Positions 46,546 through 57,175 of a stretch of DNA of 64,000 nucleotides are shown in pieces. Under the pieces are notes generated by a model. That model did not search any database. It was not told the DNA's origin and was given only the letters and a program-made list of their open reading frames with translations. The position numbers were made by a program, and so were the translations under genes. The stretch is from Iris pallida (Eukaryota > Streptophyta > Magnoliopsida > Asparagales > Iridaceae), in the NCBI GenBank assembly GCA_029216955.1, contig JANAVB010016200.1, forward strand, positions 1,912,335-1,976,334. The letters run 5' to 3'. Within the stretch, counting starts at the first letter, position 1. Each line of letters starts with the position of its first letter.

Positions 46546-48913
46546 CCTCCAGGAGAAAACCCTAGCTTTCCCAACTCTCCGATCAACCCTCCCCCGAGCT
46601 CCTCTCGGCCACCCGAGTATGCACCGACCCCCTTCGCGGCCTCCCGCGGCGCCTCCAGCGCCGAACACCGACCCGCGCCCCGCGTGCGTCTTCCAGCGCG
46701 CGCCCGACCGATCCTCGGCGCCCTTTCCGGGCCCCAGCGCTGTCCTCCCCGGCGCCCCGTGCCCGGCCAGCATCCCCGGCGCACCCCGAGACCGTGTCCG
46801 CTGTTCTGGACAGCCCCTGTCCAGCGCTCTTCGCGGGATTTTGAGTCCGTTCTGTGGATTTGCGCATCCCGAGTCCGAGGCAACCCTTCGAATTTCGTCG
46901 TTTTGGGTAATCACTGGTTAATCATAGTAGTTCGTCCCCGTAGGTGTCTATGATGATAATTTGGTCCACAAATTTCTTCGAAAATTCGGCTTTCAGTTTC
47001 GTGTTTGGTTCCGGGAATTTTCGGAAACCATTGTTGGATTTTATTCTATGGATTTTACATAGTTCTGGTTGCTGTGGGTTTTCCGAGAAACTTTCAAAAA
47101 GTTTCTGATAGTTGGAATCATTCTGAATTCTTATCGAAAATGTTCTGGAGTAGTTTTTCGGGAGTTCCAAATTGGTTTCGGGTTTTCCGAATTAATTTTG
47201 AGAATGATTGTGGTTATTTATATATATATATTTTTTGGGATTTCCTGGTTTGGGATTTGCAGGAAAATATTGGCACACTTTCCCAGTTTCTGGGTTGACC
47301 AAAAATAGAGAAAATACTGCCGGATTTTTCATAAAATTTAATTATAATTTTAAAATGATTTTTAAAATTGTTTTCGAAAAATATTAATATTTTGGATTTT
47401 GGGCGACGACCGTATTGGTCAATGGGCCCGGCTAAGTGCAAACGAAACCGGCTTCGTCCGGACGTTGAGGCATTAGCCTATATGACGATTGGACCATATC
47501 TGAGACTCATTAAATATTTAATTTATTTTTTTATTTAATTTATTCATAATTAAATTGTAGGAAGATTTTAGAACTAACAACTGTTTCGTCTTATTTTAAT
47601 TTTTGTAAATAAATTGTAATGGGCATAAGCCCAGGTGGTCTTTTGGCTCTGTGACCTGTAATTTGGTAGCGTAGGTTTTCTGTTGTTTTTCTGGTTTTAC
47701 GAGTTATTTTAGCGTACGCGTAAATCAAATAAATAATTATTTTGATATAGAAAATTAATAAAGTTTTCTCACATTAAAATTTACAAGTTTTAATATTTAA
47801 CAACGATCATGTTTTTCAAATTAAAATAAGAAATTTAGTTTTATATGTATAATTACAAAAATACAAAGTTTTAATCAAATTAATTTGGTAACTACGAGTT
47901 TTTCCAAAATACAAGTTTAAATGATCTTTTCCTCGTTAGTAATTATAACGCACCGATAATCGTGTTTGTTCGTGTTTAATAAATAAAGATTTAAAATTGA
48001 TTATGACGCAATTAGAGATTTCAACTAGCATAGTTAGCTTGGTAACCCTGGATTCTGAGTCAACTTCTCGAATGTAGGATTTCGAGGACGAGTCTAAATC
48101 CCATCTCGAAGTCTTTATCCTTTCCAGTCCAGTCCATTTTGAGGCAAGTACATTTTGTGTTAGTTTACAGTTATTTAATAATCGCTTTACTGCAAGTTTA
48201 AACCACGATGCAACACGAAACTCTCTCTGAGAGCACTGACTGTAACTACTGTAACTGTTTGGGGACTGGGGGAGTAGTGTAATGAGTATGACCACATCCA
48301 AAATAACTTAGAACTGTACTAGCTTATCCCCCATACACACGGGGATAAGCCGTATCTGAACTGTAACAAACCCAAGCCGGTCATATTCATTGCCTATTCA
48401 AATCATACTGTTTTACTGTTAGAAAACTGTTCATTTTTAAATTGTTTAAAAGTGCATGATTCTATTATTATTTCAACTGTCAAATTAGCATGAATTGTGC
48501 TTTGCTCCCTCCTGACTGGAGATACATTTTTAGGGGGATATTGAGGATGCTGAGCTGTTATACAACAGCTATTATGACCCGGTTCTGTACCCTGTGGTGT
48601 TGCCAGAGTCCCCTTTGGAGGACGCAGGACCTGAGGCCGGCGAGCCGAACGCTTAGCTAGATTTTTCTGTTTCTAGATTTGTTGTTTTAGAATTTTGTAA
48701 TTTGATTTCAGCTTTTAATTCAGTTCTTTCACTTTCCAGTTGTATTTTTTTAAAGGTTTAATAAAATTTTAAATTCTCGAATATTGAGTTGTGACAAATA
48801 TAGATGTTATTGTGGTTACCTGCTAATGGAACAGCTTACTGCCGCCGTCTCAACAACGGTGCAGGCTGGGCATGATCCAGTTCGACCCAATTATTTGGGA
48901 TCGGGTCGTGACA
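46096..48913 (+). repeat. 3' LTR of element B
   Basis: TGTGAAACCCAG to CGGGTCGTGACA, 2818 bp. Mostly identical to the 5' LTR. Differences are shorter (ATT)n and (CT)n tracts, scattered substitutions, and a TACTGTAAC unit loss near 48245. Confidence 0.95.
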
Positions 48914-49078
48914 CGGCACCATCCCAAAAGTCTCTATATCGTCTCCCGGCACCTCAACAGATGTATGGCGTGTCGTAGAAGATATCTCGCTAGCAGAGCC
49001 ACACCCAGGAAATTCTTTTTCATAAAAAGTTACATCACGGGACACAAAAAATTCATCAGTCTCTAAATCATACAGTTT
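48914..49078 (-). pseudogene. Copia linker (element E), right of insertion B
   Basis: Minus-strand reading continues the pol frame: KLYDLETDEFFVSRDVTFYE, then a polar linker ending at the CGGCA duplication. A stop (TAG at about 49078) replaces the Tyr expected after YPLDKKG. Confidence 0.8.
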
Positions 49079-50059
49079 CTAGCCTTTTTTATCAAGTGGA
49101 TACCCAACAAAGATATATTTTCTACTCCTGCTAGCAAATTTATCATGACGGGATTTCAAATCATACGCATAGCACAGACAACCAAAAATACGTAGATGAT
49201 CATACGAAGGAGCCGAATCATATAAAACTTCATAAGGAGACTTAAAATGCAAGATACTAGAAGGTGTTCTATTTATCAGATAACATGCACCCAGAACACT
49301 TTTCCCCCAAAAATCCACAGAAAGAGAATCCTGAAATCTTAATGCCCTAGCGACATTTAAAATATGTCGATGTTTTCTTTCCACCATTCCATTCTGTTGA
49401 GGTGTCCCAACACAGGATATTTGGAACAATATACCTTGAGATGAAAAATAATCTCGTAAACAATTAAATTCAGTGCCATTGTCACTCCGCACACGACGTA
49501 CATCGGCTCCAAACTGACGCTTCACCATAGCAATGAATTTAAGAAACATAGAATAGACATCACACTTATCCTTCAACAAAATAACCCAAACAGCTCTAGA
49601 AAAATCATCCACCAAAGTCAAAAAATATCGTGCCCCATTAGATGACGGAACACTATATGGTCCCCACAGATCACAGTGGATAAGGTCAAAGCATCTCAAA
49701 GCACGACTACTACTATCAGGAAAAGCATCACGAGTCTGTTTAGCTTGATGACAAATATCACAAACCTTATAAGAAAACACACTACTACCAGAGAGAAAAG
49801 GTAAAGTCTGCATTACTTTATCTGAAGGATGCCCCAGTCTACTATGCCAAACCTCGGAATCACTCTCTCTGCATGCCAGGATCACCGAAGCCAAAGAAGC
49901 TGGAACCTCCCCAAAGAAGTAAAGTCCACCCCTTTGTTCACCTGCTCCAATCACCATCCCCGTACTTCGGTCCTGAACAAAACACAAATCAGGAGTAAAT
50001 AACATATCATAATTTCTGGCACCAATCAATTGTGAGACAGAGATCAAGTTGCAAGTCAA
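49079..50059 (-). pseudogene. Copia integrase (element E)
   Basis: The zinc-binding region includes WHSRLGHPSDKVMQ and CDICHQAKQT. The catalytic core has HCDLWGPY, FLTLVDDFSRAVWV, RSDNGTEFNC and GTPQQNGMVERKHR, so the DDE residues are present. The copia-typical SRKYIFVGYPLDKKG follows. The module is open over 326 codons but is flanked by stops on both sides. Confidence 0.93.
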
Positions 50060-50617
50060 TGTCGGAACTTAAAGAACATCCGTCAACACCAATGAAGCAG
50101 TCAAAAATACTTTGCCTCTTAGAACAGCCTCAATAGTGCTCCCATCAAGCAAAGTCACAGGACAGACAGGGCCCTCAAAGCAATCAACGAAAGAAGCACG
50201 AGAACCTGTCGCATGAAGAGTAGCCCCAGTATCGAATATCCAAGTGACAGAAGTATTCTTACCCATCAGGCGATCAGAGTTTGAAGTACCAGGGTTGGAA
50301 GGATTTTCGTTACCCAGCAAGCTCATCAGTTTCTGCCATTGTTCACCTGAGAGTGGTGAAGGATACCCTCCATGCATCATATCCGCCGAACTTCCAGCAA
50401 GACCAGCAGGGACACCATGACCAGCAGCGGCGACATGATGAACAACTCCTGCGCTACCAGCACCACGTCCCCCATCACGTCTCTGATGTGGTGCCGGGCC
50501 TCTGCCACCACCAGCACCACGTCCGCCCTCACGCCGAGGACGAGTCTCCCACCACTCTGGATAGCCAATCTTGGCAAAGCAAGATGCAACATCATGACCT
50601 GTTTTCTTGCAATGAGT
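50060..50617 (-). pseudogene. Copia zinc knuckle and protease (element E)
   Basis: After the stop near 50618 the frame reads THCKKTGHDVASCFAKIGYP, a CCHC knuckle (its first Cys is lost near the stop), then a Gly/Arg-rich linker. The aspartic protease has WIFDTGATLHATG (about 50220-50258). A TAA (50069-50071) replaces Tyr in the conserved DVLYVP motif. Confidence 0.88.
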
Positions 50618-51451
50618 TCAGATCATACCTGATTTGTCCCTGGAATCTGAGGTTCTACTATTAGTAGTAAAAATACGAGGTGAAGTCTTGATAACCAGCT
50701 CCATCACCTCCTCAGAAGCGGATTGGACCTGAGATTTTCGCATATCCTCCTCCTCACGGACTTCCTGGTATGTCCGATCTAAACTTGGCTGAGGATCCTG
50801 AGCCAGAAGATTAGATTGGGTATGACCATACAACTCAGCATTCAGCCCATATATAAAGTCCTGAAAGTGGTCTTCATCCCTCATAGCATGTAGCTATGCA
50901 GCAAGTTCACCACAGGTACACGAAGGCAATGGGAAATAAGCAGCTTGTTCATCCCATAAAGACTGCAAATTTCTAAAGTAGGTTTCCACAGACATTGAAG
51001 CCGTTTGTTTACACTCAGCCAAAGCCACCTTAATTTGTTGTTTCCGAGTGCCATTGCTAACAACAAATCTTTTCTCCAACAAGTTCCACAATGGATAAAC
51101 CTCCTCAAAGTACGACAAAGATTTCTTCAGGGACGGATCAATGGTATTAAGAACCCATTGAACCAATAGTGCCTGCACGCATCGCCAATCAAGCAATTTG
51201 CTAGCATCATTAACAGGTTTGACTTCAGTACCTTCCAAAAAAGTGAACTTTCGCCTAGAGATCAGGGAGAGACGTATCGACCGAGACCACTCAGCATAGT
51301 TCGGTCCACGGAAAATAATAGGAGTAATGATATTTCCTGGTTGATCAGCAGAACTCAGAAAATATGGATCCTTCGGATTAGGATAATTGGGGTTGTGTGC
51401 ACCGCCACCGCCAGTCGCGATGGAGTAGCTGGACGTAGCATCATCTGCCAT
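50618..51451 (-). pseudogene. Copia gag (element E)
   Basis: The start MADDATSSYS at 51451 is preferred over the upstream Met at 51574 because the N terminus with NPKDPYFLSSADQPGN is the copia gag form. It continues with FRGPNYAEWSRSIRLSLISR and LWNLLEKRFVVSNGTRK. A TAG at 50894-50896 interrupts ELAA-LHAMRDEDHFQDF, and a TGA lies at about 50618. Gag would form the particle. Confidence 0.9.
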
Positions 51452-52000
51452 CGCGGATGTCGGGTGTACAAAAATTTTGTACAACTCCGACGAATCGGCC
51501 GCTGATGGACGGGGTCGGCGGTGAATCGGCTGCGAATCGGCGAATCCGGCGAATCGGCGCGGATCGGGCGGCAAGCGCGGTCGGCATAGAGATCTTGCTT
51601 CGATTCCGAACTAAAATTTCAATTTTGATATTGATGATATTTCGAGTACTTTCTCAAAGTTGAACAGAACTGTCAGCGAACATCAATATTGTTGATAGTG
51701 ATGTTAGGGGATCATTTTCTAGAGAAAGTTCTCTAACTTCAAGTTGGGCTCAGGAGCCGAAATTCCCAAACAGGATCAATCAGCACATATCAGGTGCAGA
51801 AGAGACCCATGATGCCAAGCGATGTCGGACGTCAGGCGTGATGCCAAGCGATGTCGGGCGTCAGGCGCGGTCAGCGTCAGGCGCGGTCGGCGCAGTCGGT
51901 GCGGGAGCGGTCGTCAGGCGCGTTCGGCGCCGGATCGGTGGGGAATATTTCGGCTAGGGTTTTTTTTTTTCGGGAGATGGCGGCTAGGGTTTTTTGGGAG
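51452..52000 (-). other. 5' leader of copia element E
   Basis: Non-coding leader between PBS and gag. 51800-51930 contains repeated GCGATGTCGG/CGTCAGGCG units. Short open frames here are not genes. Confidence 0.6.
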
Positions 52001-52012
52001 GCTCTGATACCA
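52001..52012 (-). other. Primer-binding site of element E (iMet)
   Basis: The minus strand reads TGGTATCAGAGC, complementary to the 3' end of initiator methionine tRNA, directly after the LTR end CCTACA. Confidence 0.92.
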
Positions 52013-52133
52013 TGTAGGAAATAATAATGCCTTATTCTCATTGCTAGAGTTTGTTACAATATATATAGTGTCTACATGTGGGGTTATGGGTTATGGGCCA
52101 TATTTACATTAAATATAATCTAACAATCTAACA
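52013..52133 (-). repeat. 5' LTR of copia element E (121 bp)
   Basis: The minus strand reads TGTTAGATTG to TTTCCTACA. It contains a TATATATA-rich stretch as a possible promoter. It is short for a copia LTR, so the outer end could lie slightly further right. The partner LTR is lost. Confidence 0.6.
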
Positions 52134-52627
52134 CATAAGTTTAAATATAATTTAAATATTAAATATATTTTAAAAATTAGTATATGTTAAGTACTTAGAA
52201 GATTTTTTTTTAACTACGTGAAGAGATACCTAGGCTCCAATCAAGGACCTCCCAATAACTCAGTACCAATCTCAACGGTTAACCTTTGGACCACCCCCTA
52301 GTGACTTGTAGATAGGATCATAGACTAAAAGACAGTTCCACATGAATGCCCGGGTAAAACATGTTAAAGAATATTTGGGTAGAAACTTATATCATACCCT
52401 TTTGTAAATACTTCGTGGATGAATTTCACTAGAAATCCTAAGTTTAGGTAGGTGACAACTAACTTCCCATTTTCTTTCATTTTCCTCACTTTCCAACCAC
52501 ACAAACGCAGCTTAAGAGCCTAGCCTGGCTGGTAACTTGAAAGTTGAGCTATATTTCAGATTTTAACGTTTGGCTTGTCATGTATTTGGACATGTTTTAT
52601 AGTTCATGTCTCGTGCATTTAATCCCT

Positions 52628-52628
<1 letters not shown>
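52134..52628. other. Unassigned AT-rich DNA
   Basis: No gene or element terminus recognised. Confidence 0.4.

Positions 52629-52720
<92 letters not shown>
52629..52720. repeat. Compound microsatellite (CT)n(TA)n
   Basis: About 38 bp of CT followed by about 53 bp of TA, the same compound type as at 1418 and 56128. Confidence 0.95.
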
Positions 52721-52721
<1 letters not shown>

Positions 52722-52724
<3 letters not shown>

Positions 52725-52917
52725 GAAGGATCAAGATCCCCACACTTTTTGTATCCCCATGCATCCCCCCTATTTGCATCGTTGGATGGTGCTTTAAGTC
52801 ATCTAATCTTAACCGTTGATTTACCAATGGTTAAGATTAGATGACTTAAAGCACATCCAACGGATGTGAACACGGGGATGCATGGGGATACAAAAATTGT
52901 GGGGATGCCTATCCTTC

Positions 52918-52920
<3 letters not shown>
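52722..52920. mobile_element. Hairpin MITE inserted in a TA tract
   Basis: GAGGAAGGAT at 52722 and ATCCTTCCTC ending at 52920 terminate arms that are complementary almost throughout (GTATCCCCATGCATCCCC against its complement; AGTCATCTAATCTTAACC against its complement). 199 bp, non-coding, with TA tracts on both sides, so the TSD is probably TA. This resembles the TA-microsatellite-flanked MITEs called Micron in rice; the family identity is untested. Confidence 0.88.
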
Positions 52921-52999
<79 letters not shown>

Positions 53000-53006
53000 T
53001 ATATAT

Positions 53007-53062
<56 letters not shown>
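52921..53062. repeat. TA microsatellite (about 142 bp)
   Basis: Long TA tract with a few AAA/AAATA interruptions near 52994 and 53019. Confidence 0.97.
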
Positions 53063-53066
<4 letters not shown>

Positions 53067-53529
53067 ATTTTATGAAATGTCCAAGAAACGAAAAAAATTT
53101 ATAAAAAACCCACCGCGCATTAACATTTCATCGCGTGCCCAGAATTAGCAAAAAATATATAAAGAGGGTTTCGAATGACCTTTTTGCCCTTCCTTCTAAT
53201 TTATTGAAAACACCCACGAAACTACTCTTAAAAAAAATGTTTCGATACTTCATCTTCTTCCATACGCTGCTCACTTTCGAATCTAGGTTTTCTCCTAAAA
53301 AAATCTTCAAAAACTCGTCGAAAAAATTCGAAAAAAACCGAGACAAACGACAAAAGTGCTAAAACGGAGGTCCAAACATCATTTTTTTTGCGATTCTAAA
53401 ATTTTGAAAGGCCGACTAACGAAGAAGCTGTTAATCTCAGGCTCCTCGAAGATACGCTCATTTTGCGACAAACCGGATCTCGTTTCGACCTCTCAGTCAA
53501 AAGTTATGGCCCTCCAAAGTTTCAACTGA

Positions 53530-53859
53530 CCATAAAATGCAGGAGAATGGTCATTCTTCGTGTTAGAACACGAAGAATATTAATTTCGCATGAGGGTGGC
53601 CATTCTCCGTGTTAGTAACACGGAGAATGGCATTCTCCGTCTTAATTTACATGGAGAATGACCATTCTCTGTGTTAGTAACACGGAGAATGGCATTCTCC
53701 GTCTTAATTTACACGGAGAATGGCATTCTCCGTCTTAATTTACACGGAGAATGACCATTCTCCGTGCTAAATTACACGGAGAATGGCATTCTTCGTCTTA
53801 ATTTACACGGAGAATGGCCATTCTCCGTGTAATTTAAGACGGAGAATGGTTATTCCAGT
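53530..53859. repeat. Palindrome array, left arm
   Basis: About nine or ten units of ACACGGAGAATGGCCATTCT type separated by TTAATTT or TTAGTAA. Each unit is its own inverted repeat. The array continues after the hAT element. Confidence 0.92.
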
Positions 53860-55121
53860 CAGGGGCGGATCCATAACAGGGCAAGTGGGGTCATCTGACC
53901 CCACTGAACTTTCAATTTTTTTTGTTTTGTGTGCCAACATCAGCCGTATGTCAGTATGTGCACAGCCCATAATTTACTGCACACACCAACATTTTCTTTG
54001 TTTCTTTAGCATGTAGGAGGATTGTGGCCATGTGGGAGTAGGACTAGGAGTTTAGGACTTTAAGTCTATAGCTCGAGTATGGTGAACTTTACCAGCAGTT
54101 ACCTGATCTAGAGGAGTAGGAATAGGACCCTGTAGGCTATTAGGTTCTGTTGTTGTATGAGTAGTAGCCTAGTTACCTAGTAGGTGGATGTGACCTCTGA
54201 ATCCAGAATAAATCTTGTGAATGTATGAAGTTCACAAGATTTTTTTTGTTTGTTTGGGTTTTGGTATGTAGACTATATAGCAAAGCTCAATATATTTTAT
54301 TCACTAGAGAGCAAAGAAGTCCATCCGGCTGTCGGGATCCCCTTCTTCTCTTGGCCTCTTCATTGTCCATTGTCACTCATCTTTCTATCAATTTCATATT
54401 AAAAAGACAGGTAAGCTTTAATGTTCTACTTTTTTCCAATATATTTGTTCTTAATCATGGTCTGAAATTCTTTTCTACTCATTTTTTGTCTAAAGGAATT
54501 TATGAACTTGCTATTTTGCTACTTGTAAAATTAGTGATGTGCTCGGTAGTCCATAGCGATGTATTCATATATTTGGTTTGTATTAAATTTGCACCTAATT
54601 AAATATTAAACATAGTGCTTCAACCTTCAAGCATAATGTTCATATTACTAAAATGTACCCATTCAACATATCTAGGACTAGGTTGATTATTAAAAAAATA
54701 GTGCTCCAAATTTGCACCTAATTTGCAATGTGCTTGTATCCATTCAACACAACTGAACTTACTTAGCCTAAAATTATGTACATCTCTTTAATGGTTAGGT
54801 CTTGATTCTACATATAAAGTAATTAAAAATTATCTGATTTTTCTAAGTTTAAAATGTGAGATAAATCAGATTTCATTATATTTCAGGATGCAAAGTATTT
54901 TAAGAATATGATTGAGATGGTAAGCAATGAAGACATTTCAATGATTCAGAATACCTACAATTGGAGGAGTATTTTAATTTGAGATTAGTTGTCTTGCGTT
55001 TTGTAAGACACATGAAACTAAATATATGTATACTACTTTTTTAGTATGTGATTTTATTTTTTCATTTTATTTTTACGTTTAAGGTCGACCCCTCTCTCTT
55101 AAATTTCTGCGTTCGCCCCTG
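53860..55121. mobile_element. Non-autonomous hAT-like transposon, complete
   Basis: Starts CAGGGGCGGATCC and ends TGCGTTCGCCCCTG, short imperfect terminal inverted repeats with a CAGGGGCG core. The perfect 8-bp duplication ATTCCAGT lies at 53852-53859 and 55122-55129, the hallmark of hAT insertion. 1262 bp with no transposase. Its right part is also at 1-411. Confidence 0.87.
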
Positions 55122-55490
55122 ATTCCAGTGTTAAAACGCAAGAGAATGGCCATTCTCCGTGTTAGAAATACGAAGAATGCCATTCTTCGTGTAAATTAAC
55201 ACGAATGCCATTCTCCGTGTTATTTAACACGGAGAATGGCCATTTCCAGTGTTAAAACGTAGGAGAATGACCATTCTCCGTGTCATTTAACACGGAGAAC
55301 GGCCATTCTCCGTGCTAAATTATACCAAGAATGACCATTCTCCATGTTAAATGACACGGAGAATGATTATTCAAATGTTAAAACACAGAAGAATGGCATT
55401 CTCCGTGTTAATTTACACGGAGAATGGCATTCTCCTTGTTAAAATGCAGGAGAATGACTATTCTTCGTATTATATCGACGGAGAACAGTT
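55122..55490. repeat. Palindrome array, right arm
   Basis: Continuation of 53530-53859 after the hAT element. Same core palindrome, more degenerate toward the right. Ends before GACAGAAACC. Confidence 0.92.
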
Positions 55491-56009
55491 GACAGAAACC
55501 TAATTTTTTATTTTTTTGTTTTGTGGAAAGAAATTTGACATGAATAAAGATTCAAGAGTTTTCGTTCTTCTTTCAAAACGATGCTAACTCTTATGGAAAA
55601 GAAGAAGATCTTCTCTCCATAATTGACATAATTGTCGAAAAAGAATAAGAAAAAGAAAAAGAAGATGAGCGATGATCGGAGTTCGACTGAAAAAAAAGTA
55701 TGGTGAACTACGAACGATCTTTGCGATCTCTGCTGCAGATGAGAGCAATGGGATTCAGATCTCTCGTGAAGAAGAAGAAGACGAGAATCGCAATCCAAAT
55801 CTGAGTTTGTGCGGAGGGGTAGTTATGGTATTAATTTTGTAAATACAGAGCATCTAAAGAGAATCTTGGAATAGTTAACGTGGAAATATATAATTCTGGG
55901 CATTTCATAAAACCCATCATGCGGGTGGATTTTTTATAAAAAGCAACCCCGAAATTGGGTTTCTCAGCAATTTCCAGATATATATTATTATATTATTATT
56001 ATTATTATT

Positions 56010-56126
56010 ATTTAATTTTGAAACAATGGGTAATTGTGGCAAACTCGTCTCCACTGGGGCTCGAACTCCGACCACTTGGGCCGCATGCATCTCTCTTAAC
56101 CACTAGGCTAGAGATCATTTGCCCCT
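56010..56126 (-). mobile_element. tRNA-derived SINE (copy 2)
   Basis: A-box TAGCCTAGTGG (56100-56110) and B-box GTTCGAGCCCC (56056-56066) on the minus strand. AT-rich tail to the left. Twin of 1300-1412. Confidence 0.6.
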
Positions 56127-56127
56127 C

Positions 56128-56204
<77 letters not shown>

Positions 56205-56205
56205 T
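56128..56205. repeat. Compound microsatellite (CT)n(TA)n(CA)n
   Basis: Shorter version of 1418-1516. Confidence 0.95.
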
Positions 56206-56473
56206 ACACACACTAGTAAATGCACGTGCTTTACACGTATAATAACATATAATAATTAAAAATATTATCCAATTATAGTTAAATATCTCTTCTAATTCAT
56301 GTGGTTAAGGTGCAAGGTATTTTTCTTGTTTGGTTGAGTTCGATTCTATATGTTTTACTTTTTTCAACAATTTTTTACATATTTTTTAAATAAAATGGAC
56401 CGTAATATAATGACGGCTTAGACTACTCACTTTTGAGCCGTTTTGAAGCCTCTTTATATAGTGGAAGCATATA

Positions 56474-56504
<31 letters not shown>

Positions 56505-57175
56505 TAGAGTTTGAAAAAAATCTTTATTTAATGTTTCTCTCCTCCACTTCCTCCTCTCATTCCCAAATGTAAAACCCTAAACACCTTTTCTATTCTTTCT
56601 TTTTCTTAATTGTTTGATTTTTTTTCTCCAATCATGATCTAAGTATCATAGACAAGATATTATTGAAATTTATTGAAATTATTTTCTAAAAAGTGGTTCT
56701 ACATCCTTGTGACAAAACCCAAGTGTGTATTTCAATATAATTTTTTTTATTTACTTGCATACATGAAAGAAGTAACCCCATGTGGTTATTATGGTGAGAT
56801 GTTTTACTAGAACGTAAGGTTCAAATCCTCCAAAAACTATTTTGTCATTCGTTTCTCGAAAAAAAAATCATAGGACCCTAGCGACTTAGACTCGGACCCG
56901 AAGTCCCGCTTTGATGGCGAACTTTGTATGTTTGCATCGGGCGCGTCATTGGAATGAAAATTCCAGTTCAATGTGGCATGTGTTTATGCGAAAACTACAA
57001 TTCCATGTGGCCTATGTGCACGTGAAAACTGCAGTTCCGCGTGACCAGTGCTCACTTCAGCGTGATATGTGCTCACGTGGAAGTTGGATTTTCATGCGAC
57101 TGCTTCTGTGTGGACGTTTAACTTCATAACTTCCTTCTCAATGGGAGTTACCGGTGTAACTGCCCACTTAGTGGG
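56206..57175. other. Unassigned DNA with LTR-like remnant (copy 2)
   Basis: Same content as 1517-2476. No gene. Confidence 0.4.

Larger units (their letters stand above)
39046..48913 (+). mobile_element. Gypsy element B, young but coding-defective
   Basis: 5' LTR 39046-41876, interior 41877-46095, 3' LTR 46096-48913, TSD CGGCA (39041-39045 and 48914-48918). The LTRs differ by only a few substitutions and short microsatellite changes per several hundred bases. Gag lacks a recognisable capsid domain, protease is missing, and pol has two frame-changing deletions, so it must have moved with proteins supplied in trans, or decayed very fast. Confidence 0.95.
37787..52133 (-). mobile_element. Copia element E, 3'-truncated, interrupted by B
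   Basis: The minus strand reads 5' LTR (52013-52133), iMet PBS (52001-52012), gag, protease, integrase, RT: the copia order. Element B splits it at 39046-48913, within the linker between integrase and RT. The 3' part of RT, RNase H and the 3' LTR are missing at the junction with D. All pieces lie in one frame but with at least five stop codons. Confidence 0.92.
53063..55975. mobile_element. Mutator-like element with palindrome array and nested hAT
   Basis: The ends form a degenerate inverted repeat of about 85-110 bp. Left: GAAATGTCCAAGAAAC, TTATAAAAAACCCACC, GTGCCCAGAATTA. Complement of right: GAAATTGCTGAGAAAC, TTATAAAAAATCCACC, ATGCCCAGAATTA. Long TIRs and AT-rich targets fit Mutator-like elements. 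No transposase. TSDs are not resolvable in the TA and ATT tracts. The interior is the palindrome array, interrupted by a hAT element. Confidence 0.65.

Noticed and set aside
56128..56205. Telomere-like or centromere satellite
   Set aside because: Only di- and trinucleotide microsatellites are seen; no TTTAGGG arrays or monomeric satellite of 150-180 bp.
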